Source of the DNA: Hyalella azteca
Lineage: Eukaryota > Arthropoda > Malacostraca > Amphipoda > Hyalellidae
Reading direction: 5' to 3'
Assembly (NCBI RefSeq): GCF_000764305.2
Contig: NW_025939125.1
Location: 62,001 to 126,000, forward strand
Length of the DNA stretch: 64,000 nt
Part shown: one piece after another, positions 34,161-48,400 of the stretch
How positions within the stretch are numbered: the stretch's first letter is position 1
Layout of the letters: each line of letters starts with the position of its first letter
Translations under genes and position numbers: made by a program
Notes under the pieces: generated by a model
The model's input: the letters and a program-made list of their open reading frames with translations, nothing else
Told to the model about the DNA's origin: nothing
Databases searched by the model: none

Positions 34161-34520
34161 AATCCACAGAGAAATGAGTGCGACTTTGTCCAAATAGAGA
34201 TGCAATTTTTGCCGTTGTATAAGTCATCTCAACCTATATATAGTTTGGCTCGGCAAAAGAGCGTATCAGTTCAATGTTTGCTCTACGTTCGAGCTGTAGA
34301 AAGAAAGTGTGTCTCTATTTGGACAAGATGACTCATTAGCGCATTTTCTCATTTGTGAAAAAAGACGCTATTGTGCTCATGTCCGTCCGTCCGTCTGTCT
34401 GTCTGTCTGTCTGTCCGTCTGTCCGTCCGTGACTTCACGTTTTCGTCGACGAGAAAATGCGCTCTCTGTCACTCAAGGCAGTGAGTACTGAGTTATATTT
34501 TTTCTTCTTTTTCTGAGTGT
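34161..34520. mobile_element. Family A element, copy 4, split by a family B insertion
   Basis: The left end (CAGAGAAATGAGTGCGAC, TTTGTCCAAATAGAG) and body run to GACTCATT at 34337. The family's right end (TTTTTCTGAGTGTAC) then resumes after about 34504. The gap is exactly the family B element. Removing it restores a normal element of about 190 bp. Confidence 0.7.
34338..34504 (+). mobile_element. Repeat family B element, copy 2, nested
   Basis: Begins AGCGCATTTTCTCA, has a (GTCC/GTCT)n tract, then GAGAAAATGCGCT, and ends GTTATATTTTTTC. It is the same length as the copy at 26527. Its clean boundaries inside a family A element define the ends of the family. Confidence 0.75.
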
Positions 34521-35307
34521 ACAACAGTTATATAGGCACCTACGTATGACGTCATACGATCAGCTTGCACCTCAAGGAGAATGAATGCACCACATGCGGC
34601 AGCACGATCAAGCCTTTAATAGGCCTTTAGAAATACATATAAATGCCTTATTGAGAACTGAGAAGACAAGTTAAGGCCAAACTGAATGAAATATGTTCTG
34701 TAAATCAAATGATTTAAAGACATTAAAACGAATCACATTACATGGCGGCACGAAAGGATAATTTAAAAATATATAAAAACCTGGCAATTCAGCCTATGCT
34801 GGCTGGGTTTTATTTTTATCTTCCAATTTATCCCTTGACCTTCAATACCAATTAGCCAACTGCAATATAAAGGCAGAATGGCATCATAAAGACCTTTTCA
34901 AAGTAGAAAATTATTTCCAATATTATTTGCAGATATACTTTGAAGTCAAAGCTCATTCATGCCTTAGGCGATCACAAGAAAAACGCATAATCTGATTGAT
35001 AACAGAAAGTAAGAACTAAGTAATGATCGCATAGAACATTTTATAATCTGGCTTTTCAATCGGAATCGGATTAGGGGGGCCATGATAAGATGAAGATAAT
35101 AATTTTTATTCGTTATAATTGCAATCGCGAGCTTTCTTCGCAAAATGGAGAGTTCAATGAAACCGTTTTAATTTTAGAGGTCGATTGAAGGAAGGAGCTT
35201 AGCCAATTATATTATATTTATACAGGAGACGTTACGATTTCATTGCCAATTACTTAGGTAATGCCAAGGCTAACTGGGATAGTTCTTCGAAAGACTGTAA
35301 CGAATGC

Positions 35308-35484
35308 TATACTCAAAGAAATGAGTGAGATGTTGTGATAGTGAAGCACTTTTTTCCCTTATGTGGGTCATCCTGACCCAGTTTTACCTGAAAAAAGGGC
35401 GTATCATTGCTACGTCTGCTCTGTGCTAATGCTGAAGGTAAAAATGTGTTATTTGGTCAATATGAGCAATTCGTTTTTTCTGTA
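35308..35484. mobile_element. Family A element, copy 5
   Basis: Begins TATACTCAAAGAAATGAGTG, holds AAGGGCGTATCATTGCTACG in the interior, and ends with ATTCGTTTTTTCTGTAGTA. About 177 bp, without coding capacity. Confidence 0.6.
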
Positions 35485-38400
35485 GTACGAGAACCAATGT
35501 TCCAACTGAAGTGAATTCTCACCGGCACTGTCAAAATAACGTTGTAAGAATCATGCGGACGAAACCACCAAAATAATCATGAAATAAAACTTTTAAACAT
35601 AGCTGTGATATATTTGTCTGGGTGTTGAGAGGCTTTGGAAAATTAATTAATAAATATATAATGCACTTTTTTAGTTTCACTCGATTAAAATTTACAGAGA
35701 GATTGATTTTCGTGTTGGCTGTGCATTTTGAATTATACCGAATATTCTAGCGCATAATTAAAAACACACAAACACAAAAGATTTGATCAAATAATTTCAA
35801 CGACGTTTACAAGAGCTTTTTTTACCTACGCTAAAAAAAGATTCTAGTTTGTTGCATTCAAAGTTTCAAACTTGGTACGTCCCAATAAGATATGCATCGA
35901 AGTAAAAAGTGAAAAATGCACGACTTTTTGCAGTTTCAAAACTTGACTAGTGAAGCTTGAAATTAAAAGAAATAATTAAAATAGCGAAAAAATGAAAATC
36001 CGTTAAACCTTTATGCTGTCTTAATCAATCGCATTTTACTGGTTATTTTCATAATCTGTAAAATTCATTGTATTTCAGACCCATTCGAATGGGTCATCAG
36101 TGTGCCATACGCAAGCGTTTCTGCTGAACTTGACGAGCGGTCAATCGAACAAGATTGTCTCATTAAATAAATTTTATCGTCAACGGGTAGCTCGAAAACG
36201 ACAAAATTACATGCCAGGCCATGAATAAATTTGAGAAGACGGTTACATCAAGGGCGTCCTTTTATGCGAGGATTATGATTTTATTTTATTTTTCTTTGGA
36301 GGGTTGCGATAAATAGTTTTTACGTCAAAATTTAAAATTTGGGTAACTTGTTCCAATTTTTGGTCATATTTTTTTTTAATTTTTATAAAATTAAGAATTA
36401 ATAATGAAAATTAATAATTTTTTTACTATAATTAGCCCGATGGCGATATTTGAAGTGGATGCTATAACCGCAATCGGCAAATGGTTTTTCGTTAATAAGC
36501 AAACACCCTAAGAAACGTCGGTCACGGTCAGTGCCGTAGTGGCTAACCTTAGTAACCTAAACATTACAAGATCCTAGTGCCGCAGTCTGCCTGCGTGTGC
36601 AATTTAAGCCATCGTGGCATTTATATACACACACAGATTCAAGGAAATCAGCATAATTATACCGATGTCGGGGTAATCTTATCCAGAGAATACCTCCGCG
36701 CAAACTTGGCTCACAAACAACAGCCTAGGTACGTAGCCTATACAGTATGTGATTCGACACCATCGCAGAATAAATAGTAAAATAATGATAATAATAATAG
36801 CTGAAACTAACTTTCTTTCACCATAGAATAAGGAACAAAATCTTTTCATAAACAATATAATTTCCTGTAAAATCATAAAAATACGTTACCAATATTATCC
36901 ATTCCGAGATCAGTCATTTCTGATACAAAGTTAGAACGCGGACGAAGACACTTCGGTTTGCAACATCCACTGAATTCATGGAATTGAAACGCGTACATCT
37001 CGTTCAGTATTAAGGAGAGCTTGGCTCGTGAACTTGCAATCACGGAAATTTTCAACACTTTTAAGAATGTAATGCCACTTCATAGTCAGTATACATCATA
37101 CATGTTACAATTTTAAAGGAGTTTTCACTTTGTGACAACATACACATGCTGACATGCACGATAGTCCACTCGAAAAGCATCAGAAACTAAGGACTAGTTG
37201 CGCGGCTCGGCGTTAATAGCGAAACAATAAGTGAACGCAGGCATACGCGTACGATTTCGCAATGGCAGCAAGAAACTTAACCATACATTCGTTTTCTTTT
37301 GTACAATTAAAAATTATGCTATCACCACTCAACCGTCACCAGTCTTCAGAAGTTTTCATGAATCAATATCAATCAATATCAAATGCTTTTGTGAAGCAAA
37401 GAACTAATGAATATTTTTGAGAGTTTCAGTCCTAAGATTTTGAATTTCTCGCATAGATTGAAATCATTTCGGGAAAATAGCGTAACAAAAATTAATTTTA
37501 AATGAAACAATTAACAAACGAATTTAATAATACTTTGACAAACCAAACACTTAGTTCTCTAAGAAAGGAACAGAGTAAACTGTTGAGATCCAATGTTTAC
37601 GAATCAAGAGACCGACAGAAATCGCAGTATTTGAGCACCAGCGTCGACTACCTCACCAAAGCAACTCCTACGTGCTACTGAAGGAACGCGCCATGCCGCC
37701 ATCAGCTATCAAGCCTGGGCCGACGACTGCCGAGTGCAGACTGCAGTGAAGCCTGCCGCTTACCACCGACTGTCTGTATTGTGGTAAACTTAAAATCCTA
37801 TAGCGGCGATTTCAGGAACACTTAATGTATGGTAATTTTGAGCTCACCTAACATGAACCGATAAAGTTACATCGTAATTGTTTTGGAATAACTAATCAAA
37901 TATACAGGGTAGGTAATGAGAGTTGCCGTCTTTGGACTAAAGGTTATTCGTAAAGTACAAGTAATCTTTTTTATTTCTTTCTTATATTACCCGTGGCTCT
38001 CAGGCCCAGTAGTTAATTAGCGCCGAATTAATTCTAGATTAGGCGTTGATAAAACTGCAACATTGCACGGTTCAGCCAATCCGCATTCAGGGTGAAACTA
38101 AACCTGCAATATGCCAATGAAAGTATTTAGGCTGCTGATAAAATAAATATTCCCAGCGTTATGCTTTAGAAACAAAATCGGACAGCATGGATCATTCAGT
38201 GTTACGGAATTTCCAAGTCTGGATATAGCGTGACTTTTTGGCAACATAAATGCAAGACGAGGAGTAATGAGCCTATTTTTTGCGGCTGTTGCGCATCGTT
38301 TCGACATAGATTGCTCATTACGAATGCAAGATTATGAAAATTTAAGATTTATGCGGTTTTCTGTCGAAACGCTAGCTGGAAAAAAATGAAGCTCCCTAAG

Positions 38401-41400
38401 ATGAATGAATGGTGCAGTTCAAAAAATGAAATCGGAAAAATGACGATTCTTTGAAATGAATGAATGAAAAGTGAGTATTTATGTAATTGAAGATTACATA
38501 AATTTCCATTCCAGTACGGAGAAGTGGTAGAATAGACATAGTCTTGCCAATCACCGCAAATGTGAGATGAAAAAAAAGATGGTGAATTTTAATATTCAAC
38601 CGTAACTTCCGATAATTATCGTGATGATAGGTAAAACTTGAAAAAGTTATCATTGTAGAATAAATCATAATAAATCTAAATTACCTATCATTATTCAAGT
38701 AACTTGAAAATTAATTTATAGCACGCGATCTAAGAACCAAATTAGTCAACATCCTTACCCATGGTTGAAATAATTTCAATCATGATCCTTACCACTCCTG
38801 CCTCAATTAGTGAAACATAACTCTAAGTGCACCGAATTTGTTACTTTCATAAGGGAGCACAGCCGTGCACCACCAACTTTGTACCTGAATCCAAAACAGA
38901 AAAAGCCCTGAATAAAAAAAAACAGAATTCAATAATTATAATGAGTCCATTAATTGAAACCCGAATCAAATCGCCTTACCCTGAAGGTAGCGTATGAGAC
39001 GCAGCGGCGACTTTGCCTTCATTGATAGTAGCAGGAACGTATCCAACATCACACATGTTCCTTCTATCAATTTATATCCTTTGAACGTATTCATTTGCAC
39101 CATGGATCAGTATCGTTTCCAATTCGTGTATTCATGAATGAATCCGCTTACAGCATGGTTCATGCCAGCTTCCAATTTGTACCCTTTTGCATCATGGTTC
39201 AAAATAGGTTCCAATCCGTACGATGGTTCAGTATTACGTCACCATCTAGACTCCTATCAATTAGTTTACCTTTGTTATTGTGTTTGCATACTGTAGGCAC
39301 AAGTTCAATTTGAGATATACTCTCCATATTTGTATTGCATTGGAACGGTACAAAAACCTTATGGAGTGTCGCCTTTGCTCATGTTCAAAGCTACGTCTCA
39401 CCGGTGGCTCAGGTTACCTCAGATTTACTTTATTAGATTACTAATAATATGTTAAGAGTGACGCACTCGATCGGCGTATTATAGAGTACCGTATTCATCA
39501 CCTGAGTACATTCATTATTTATTATCAACCGCGCCATAATGTTTCGCGACAGACGTATTTCCTAGCAAATCGATTGACCGGCATAACAGCATGGTCGAAA
39601 AATAGTTGCTGCACTATGTCTACCAATCGACGGAAAATTAATTAGTTAGAAGACAAAAAAACAATTTCAGTAAGGGAGTCTTCTTAGTAGTGATTACGAT
39701 GTTGAAGGACAATAAAAGAACAACACGTGATCAAAATTTTTTTAGAATTATATTGCAGCGAATATCTCTGAAATGTAATCACGTTCCCTAGAGTCGTTTT
39801 GAGGACACAAGACAGGGCTGACATGCATCATCACTACATAATAAATATATCCGCTTGAAACATCAACTGTTAAAGGGAGTTAGCAAAGGCAAAAAAAAAA
39901 GAGTCCCGCATTATTGCCTTTTGAACGAAACTCCTATGCGTCCTCGGTACACGGGAATAATAATACGAATAAATTATACGCCGTCACTACTCTCTTCCCA
40001 CACTTAAATCCGACGCATTTATACAGATTATACGGCAAATGATGAAAGAATATGAACGTCCAGGCGAAAGAACGTCCGCCTCTGATAAGCATTATTACAC
40101 GCGGTGTCGTCTCGTGGTCTGTACCGTGACACGATACGATGCACTGTATGGTATCTCGCACAAAATTTAAACGCTTTTCGACAGCCATTATGCTTTTACG
40201 CAAGTGATAGTCACATCCCACAAGGTATCTGACGTTGAAAAACGTTGACTAAACGTTGTTTCAACTCTTAATCAGCGTTGTTTCAATGTCGTTTCTGATC
40301 GAGCCCGAGTCGTGACAGGCGAGCTATCGGACCAGTCATAATATAACCAGACAACTTTACCTGTCACAACCGCTGTCTCATGCAGCAACAAACCCAGTCA
40401 CAGTAGCTTCATGGTATTGACACTCCACATTATAATACAGAAACAAGTTTATTTTTCAAGCTTACCGCGACTTTTACAAGCAGTTAACCACATCGGCATA
40501 TGCTACCCCAAAATGAACCCCTGTGCGAGACAACGGCCCCAGAACGAGGAATAACAGGATTTAATTCAATATCCTGCAGTCGTTCCACGGAAATTGTATA
40601 GCAAAACAGCTTCAATGAAGGTATCGTATGAAGATTTTCCGCCGTGAGAAATATCAAGAAATGCAACGCATCATAAACCACACTAAAAGCCCGGTGTGAC
40701 TGCAGTACGTTAATCAATACGGCTGTTGTCACTGGCAAGAACAAATGAATTTTACGGGAAGACCTAAAAAATTCACCTGAAATTCGGTAGCTCATCGGAA
40801 ACACAAGAGAGATGCGAATACGTACGTTTATATGAATATCGCACAAAATTATATTTTTCTAAATTCAGCCATTTTCTACACAACTTTAGAAATTAAGAAG
40901 AAACAACTTTAGGCGAATGTCTGATAGATGGTCTTAAAGGAAGGCAACATAGAGGGAAAAAGCAGTGGCATAGCCTTAGCAGTGTTGCCCAGCAATTGGA
41001 GAGAGGAAAAGTGACTTTGTAACAGCAAATTGAAGCTGAGTGCCTGTGTGCAAGAAGCTGCATGAATAATAGACGCTGTATGTATGAAAGAAATGTCGTA
41101 TGTCAGCAACCATATGGTTGCAGACCGTATGTTCAGGAGGTTGCCACGTTTCTGGTATCAACTGGAGCGGTTCAGCTTATCTCGGACATGAGGCGTTTTT
41201 CAGTTTCGGCGATCGATAAATCAAGAGAATATTTACATATACTTTTTGCGATACCAAGGAGTCTTGTGAAATTTCGATGCAACCAGCAAGCGACGCTATA
41301 TCAAGCGCTACTCATTGGCTATCACAGCACGAGAGGTAAAACCATTAAAAGAAATGACGCTTTAAGTTTTGAGCACTTCATTAAATTTCGAAGGCCAAAA

Positions 41401-43011
41401 TATTGTTCGGCTACTTAACACAAGATCCCAGTCAAATTAATTGATAATGTAGGAGAACGTACCACTAAGTTCAATGCACCAGGGTAATTACCGAAACTTT
41501 CACGCACAAAAAATTCAAAAGATCGAAAACTCGCAAGCAGAACCTTCAAGATGATCTAGTCGAAAGTTGTGTGCTAGAAACGCGGCGAATTTACAAGAAA
41601 CTATAAACACTAGATATGATTGCATTCAAAGCTACAAAGTATACACATTTGAGGAATTTCTATAACAGGTACCTGATTAGTAGTGCTACAGTTCCAGGAC
41701 CAGAAATTCAGAAGGATATTTGTATTACTGTAAAGTAGAATGATTTAGTTGTGTGATCTTGAGACATCTTGATTACCCGCGGAAAAATGAGCGTAGAAAA
41801 CAAAAAAGCTAAGCATTTTTTTCTTTTAGAGTGACTGCCAGAAAACCGGGATGAAGTATCTACTGTACAAGCAACTCACAGTTAAAATTTATCTCTGCTG
41901 ATTTCACAGTGCGGGAAATTTTTTAGTGCGGACCAAGTTTCACAATGGCAATAAATCACAACGAAAAAAAATTGTCTATGAATTGCCTAGAAATCTAGTG
42001 TCATTGGAGTAGAAATGAAATTAGAATCATGTTCTCAGTTCACGGGATGAGAAAACAAATTATATTAGGTCGATGAGAAGAGCACACTAGAAAATTGTAC
42101 CACTCTATGCCATACTCAACCATACGTACAAATTTATACAAATTCGCCCATTTCTTGCCAGCCATAAGTATAAGGAAGGGATATAGCATTTAGAGTAGTA
42201 TAACTCACAGCAGTAGACGAACGTTGAGCTCATTAACAATAGGAGCTCTCTTTTTCAATGTTAGCGACAAGATTGCATTTTAGATCAGAAATTATCGTTT
42301 AAAAAATTCAATAAATGATGGCATAATGCCGGTAGTTAAGGAGGCCGAGATACTAATTAAACCAAAGGGAGATGTTACAGATGAATGAATCTTTTGACAC
42401 TGGAACAAAACTATTTACCGTGACTAAAGCCCTATTTCATACGCGAGAAAATTGATGATACACCGAATGTCTGATTCTAAAGTTCAAATGAGTGTGAAAA
42501 AAATTCTCTGCGTGGAGAACAAGTTAGTTTAATGCGATGGTTATTTCATTTTTAGAACAATTGTTGTAGCTGTGGGAACGTGAGAAAAGTTCACAAAGAG
42601 AAATGTTCGTTCAAATGACATTAGAAGAATATACAGCAGGATCAAAGGTAGCTTTGGCTGAAAGAAAATACAAACGACGACTGGTAAACGCCACATTAAC
42701 ACCTACCCTCGCCACATCCCTAACGGCACAGGAAAACGAGATGACAGTGCGTTGCTATACAGAAAGTAGGAGTTCGAACCACTACTTCACGCTAGTCGGT
42801 AACAAAAATACGTATAGTGTCACCTGGTCCAGACTCCTGCTACAGTTAAATTAGGCCTATAACAACATACCTTCAGGAAGATATTATTCATGAATTAATT
42901 AATGTACAAGCTACTTTATACAGCCCAAGCTACTATCACTAGTACCTGGAGGCGAACCAACAAGTCAGAGTCGCTTGGAGTCTTTCAGAATAATTAAGTT
43001 TCTGCCCTATC

Positions 43012-43181
43012 TTACACTATCGCTCAGAGAAATTAACGAGTCATATTGTTCAAATACTGACACACTTTCTGCACGTGGCACTGATACGCTTTCTACCCGG
43101 GCCAAACTAGTTCAGGATGACTCACACAAGACCGAAAAGTACATCACTATTTGGACAGTCTCACTTATTTCTCTGAGTGTA
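43012..43181. mobile_element. Family A element, copy 6
   Basis: About 170 bp. Left CTCAGAGAAATTAACGAGTC and right ACTTATTTCTCTGAGTGT are good mirror-image ends, with inward TTGTTCAAATAC and CTATTTGGACAG also mirrored. Confidence 0.7.
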
Positions 43182-43537
43182 GATGATTTACCACACAAAG
43201 AACACCTCGCGTGATCTCCTTGACGCTCAGTTGGAACTGTTCCCTTTATGGTTCAACTTTTAAAACAAATATTCACTTAATTTAAAAGGTGGATAGAAAC
43301 TCATTGCGAGTTCTCATATCAAAGAAATAGGTATCGTCTGTTAAATTTACTAATATTAGAGTTTATTAAAGCACAGGAAAAACGCAGACTTTACAATTTC
43401 ACATGACCAACGTGAACTAAAAAAAAAAGAAGCGTGAGTTGTTGAACGGAGAAACAATAAATAATCAATCGCGAACTCAAAATGAAACCAAAAATATAAT
43501 ACGACCAGAAATTCTTGCACATGACCACAGCAAGAAC

Positions 43538-43588
43538 GAAAGTGCATCGCTATTTGGATAAAGTCTCACTCATTAACCCGAGTGTATT
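43538..43588. mobile_element. Family A element, right-end fragment
   Basis: Only AAAGTGCATCGCTATTTGGA and the terminal CACTCATTAACCCGAGTGTA are present; the left half is missing. Confidence 0.6.
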
Positions 43589-45289
43589 TCTCTGCGTTAT
43601 GTAAACACGTGAACGAAATCTGACATTTTGTACAAATTTACTCGAAACGCTTTAAAATAATTATACAATATATGAACAAAGATTCCCCCCGATTTGACGT
43701 TGAGTTAGATGTTGATTAAGCACAACTTTTCTTCAATGAAAGTAGAAGATATAGTTTGTCTATACCATCAAGTTTATCAGCGGTTACGCCAATTAGACAT
43801 CAATCTTGCACAGAATTAGGTGGGTCATGTTAGCACGAAAATATCCACGAATGCCATATATTGAAAAACTGACTGATGGTAAATTTGATTCATGAATTGG
43901 AAGTGATTTGATCTAATAATACTACCCATCAGAAAATTAGAGCGTACATGTGTAATAAATCTGGATTTGATCGTCCAAGGATATACAGGATAAGTGTGAG
44001 CGAATGAAGGCATCCTCGAATTCGATCCTAAAGTCATGGCTCTGTTCAAAGTGGCCTGCAGACTTTTTTACCGTTCTCATATTCCCAGTTTTGTTCAATA
44101 ATATAATAACCAAATTAAATTTAAGATATCAGCAAGAAAACCATTAGCAAAGCTGAAACAGCTTTTCGACTCTGAATAGCTCAACGGAAACGAAAATAGA
44201 AACACTATGATCCGATTTAATCCATATAAATTGCAAAATAAATGTATGACAAATAAAATAGTTAAGATAACTTCGATGATTCAGTTCGCATTGTCACTGG
44301 TTCTACACTTACATTTCGCAAAACTCGGAGGTTATATTCACAGATATGAGACCATCGGGGGGGCTTTGAACTACTCAGTAAGTACCTACTCAATAATTCA
44401 CCCAAGAAGCGACGGCTCATCTCAAGATTGCGTTTTATTACGAGCAAAAATAACGTTCAAGACGTAAATATTATCGCTCAAAAGGTAATAAATGATACGT
44501 ACAAAGCACGACCAAGTCGACCTAAGAACCCTCATCGCACTTGGGAATTTATTTTCATTTGTCTACCGTAAATCTTGAAGGTTTTTCCCTTGAGGACGTC
44601 TGGAATATAATTAAGTGGTAAAAACCGAACATACAAAGAACATACACAGCATTCAAACTTCGTTCGCTAATTCCCAACTTCCACTAACCTGAATCAACGT
44701 TGGAACATAAAACAAAACAAACCAAAAGAACGTTCTTACATCAAAATGTATTAAGCCTCGGGAACGTACACGTTTTGCACATGTTAACATTGATTCACAA
44801 ACGAAAAAGTTTCTTCCTTGTAACTCCGAAGATAAAAGAACTTTTCACTGCTTCCAGTCCACCGTAGAAACACGACTCGTAGTTTAAGCGTAGATAATAC
44901 AGGCCTGCAACCTTACATCACAAGACACTGAAACGTTTGTAACTTTTCAATGAACGTTTTCACATGGACAACGAACGTTTTCGTAAAGTTCCATCAGTCC
45001 AACACCAACACCGAGCCTGCTCTCTAGCATCACTGAACTTGCGCCATCCTAATGTAATTCACGAGGCATTACCACACCAAGACAAATGACGAAACAACGT
45101 CGGGCTTCAGCATCAGATGCCTGGTCGGTACGTACCCGCAGCGGATGTATCCACAATAGCATAAGTATCATTATTATTATTATCATTATTAAAAATTCCT
45201 ACAGGGAGCGTGTCATCCTAATCCCCGTCATGAGTGGAAGCGGTGGGACTGCGGTGCAAAGCTTCCCCTATCTCGAGGTCCCCACTTAG

Positions 45290-45403
45290 TCACAGCTTCA
45301 GCTCGTTGGCAATCTTGCTGGCAATGTTCTTAAAGGCAATACTCGTGCCAGATATTCTCTTGAAACGCACGCCGCTCAAGCTCAGTCTGGGTAGCTTACA
45401 CAC
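45290..45403 (-). CDS. par-1: par-1/MARK last exon: end of KA1 and stop
   Basis: 114 nt: 37 codons ([20 protein letters not shown] to IANELKL) plus TGA. The acceptor is ATGTGCAG|GTG, phase 0. The sequence is nearly identical to the C-terminus of MARKs across animals, including the phospholipid-binding basic residues around RFKR. Confidence 0.96.
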   Translation of the reverse strand: MCKLPRLSLSGVRFKRISGTSIAFKNIASKIANELKL

Positions 45404-48400
45404 CTGCACATCGAAGCACATATTAATTCTTCATGGCATAGAGTCGATAACAAGCATAGGGTGCAATAACTATACATTAAAATAGTTGTTATTGAACATG
45501 GCTCTTTGAAAGAAAAATCCGCAGAAAATAGCCATAGTTTTTATTTTAAATCAAGAGGATTTTCAGTAAGCAGACAATTCCCTTTAAACTTTTCTTTGAA
45601 AAAAAAAAATATTGCTACCCTGCCAACTTATCACGCGTTACTTAATGACTAAAACTCACCTCAATTTCTCACTGCACCATGGTGTCGTTTATATCAGGAT
45701 CCCTTTGTTTAATGTTATTCCTACCCAAGTTGCCAACATATGGTTCCGTATACCTACCTTTCTTGGGCTTGGGGGACGGAGGACGATGAAGGGAGCGCAT
45801 CAGCGCGACTATGGACCAGAAACTCCTTAACTCGACAATAATGCCATATAAGATGTCAACAACTTACCTTAATCTCCCACTGCTCCATGGTGTCACATTA
45901 ATGACATATATAATGCCCTATAAAATGACCAAAACTCGCCTCAATCTCCCACTGCACCATGGTGTCACATTAATGCCATATATAATGCCCTATAAAATGA
46001 CCAAAACTCACCTCAATCTCCCACTGCACCATGGTGTCGTCTATATCAGGATCCCCGTGTACACAGAGCAGCAAGAACTTCTCCCGCTGTTCATAATCAC
46101 AATGGTTGGCGTCTAATACCTGCGGCACACACACAACCATGCAGACCGTCATTACAAGGTGCCTTCCATAGGCAGTTAATGGATCTTAAACATCAATGAT
46201 AAACCAAGGCATGAATCATCCGAAAAAAAACTGTTAAAGAGAGTGGCCAGAGTTGTATAGTATTGAGGGAAGGAAATTTTGAACTCAAAAAATAAAATTA
46301 GTGATAATAATAAAAAAAATTATGATGCCAGTTACGGAGACTAAATTTAGGCTGAGGGAAATTATAGATTAAAAACGGTTCGATGGATTTTGATTTGAAA
46401 CTTGTTATATATTAATATTTGAAGTACGAAAAATTGCTGTAAAATGTAGGCAAATTCACTCGCTTCAAAGATATAAGGATAATAGATAAATGACCTGGAA
46501 TTTATGAAAACGCATATGCATCAGGGAATCAACTCAGAACACATCAACAGCGTTCTGGAAACGTCATCAGTAATAATCGCTTAATAATTCAAGATATTAA
46601 TCAAGGATGATGTGGTCAGAAATTGATCAATTTGTGATTACAAAAGGTTAGCGAGAACCAGAAATAGAGAAATAATAAATCACTAGCTAATGAACAATTA
46701 TTAAATTTGGATTTACCTAGATTCAGGGACTTCTGTTATAATTCCATAATTTCATGAGGTTAACTATGAATAAATTCATCAAGTATCGAGAAGAAATTAT
46801 GAAGCCAACATTTCGCTGGACGATTCACGATAATGTAACTTACATGTTAAGATACAATAATATATATCAATGCACACACATAACAATGTATATATATTGA
46901 AAAGTTCCTTTTAATATTCAACATAATTCAATAGATTAGTACGAGAGAGACAAGGTGGAGGATCAGAGGAATAACCCATAAGAAGAAGAGGAAAATTAAT
47001 CAGTGGGGTGGATGGGAACAACATGCTAATCGGAAAAACGTGCCAAACAGGAAAGGAAGAAGTGATAAGTTGATAACAACATAATCAATGAATTGATATC
47101 AATATAAGTGATGAATTGATATCAACATAAGTGATGAATTGATATAAACATAAGTAATGAAATGATGTCAACATAAGTGATGAATTGATGTCAACATAAG
47201 TGATGAATTGATGTCAACATAAGTGATGAATTGATGTCAACATAAGTGATGAATTGATATCAACATAAGTAATTAATTGATATCAACATAAGTTATGAAA
47301 GGATATCAACATAAGTTATGAAAGGATATCAACATAAATGATGATTAGACGTCAACAGAAGACCCAAAAAATTTCCCAGTAGAACATGATATTTAGGCCT
47401 ACCTGGACAGGAATTCACCCGTTACAGTAAAGATGATTGCAGGTAAAACAAAATCAGACCAAAATCACCAAATACTACAATAGGTTCGAATTTTACTTCT
47501 GAATATCAAACCTGAACTTACCAACAGGACAATTTCAGTGACAAAAATAAAAAATGAAATTTTTAGAATTCCGACTATGAATATGAGGCAAGCGTTATTA
47601 TAGCAAGAGAGTGAGGTGATGAAATGAGATCGAAAACATTTGTATGATCAAGTAAATAAAATCTATGAATATGAATAAGCTACGAATAATATTTCCCAGA
47701 CATAAGTGATATGAAAGCAGGTTAATCAGATTGGCGAAGCGATCGGGTCATTGCACGAACGTTATTACTTCGGACACGGAATTATGATGCGTGATCAGAC
47801 GGACTAGCATAGATGAACAAACTTTAAAACAAATGCGTTAAAAGGCTATTAAAAAATGAGATGAACTACATGATAACATGGAGATGAATTTGAGGTCCGT
47901 TAAGTCATTCGCAAATATGCTTATGGAAAATCAATACAAGAACCCAGAACATAAATACAAAATAAAACAGCTGTCACAAAAATATTCTCGTGTTTCAAAC
48001 AACCAGATGAAGCAGAAAAGATGAAGTTGTTGTCAGTCAAGTCACTCGCAAATCAACTTGGCAAGTCACCACATTAGCCGAGTTTTTATTCTAGAAGCGA
48101 AGTCGATCGTTGAAGCGAATTAATGATCGTTTAACGTAAAGAAAATTAACAATGACAGAAAAGGTTGAACAATCAGTCAAGGTGCTTGTAGTTTAATTTC
48201 AGAAACTGAGACAAAACATATTGAGCGTCGGAGATTGATGCTTTAGTTCAAGTAATACATTGAGTCGCTAATTTAATAGAAATTGAACAAAAAAAAAAAA
48301 AACACGGCGCATTATTAAATTTTAAGCCTGGTTCAAAAGGTCCGTAAGCACAATAAAAAAATTCCACGCACGGCGAAGGTTGCAGGGCAACTTTCCCGGT

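Larger units (their letters stand above)
15876..45289. other. Gene-free stretch of about 29 kb
   Basis: Between the receptor start and the par-1 end I found no coding region with homology, codon structure or splice-site support on either strand. It holds the minisatellites and interspersed elements listed separately. The region around 39900-41500 is somewhat less AT-rich and has open frames of about 100 codons on both strands, which I could not identify and do not call. Confidence 0.5.

Noticed and set aside
40484..40846. 120-codon minus-strand frame with DIELNP, faintly like N-terminal motifs of some retroelements
   Set aside because: No reverse transcriptase or endonuclease motif nearby, and the short match is within chance.
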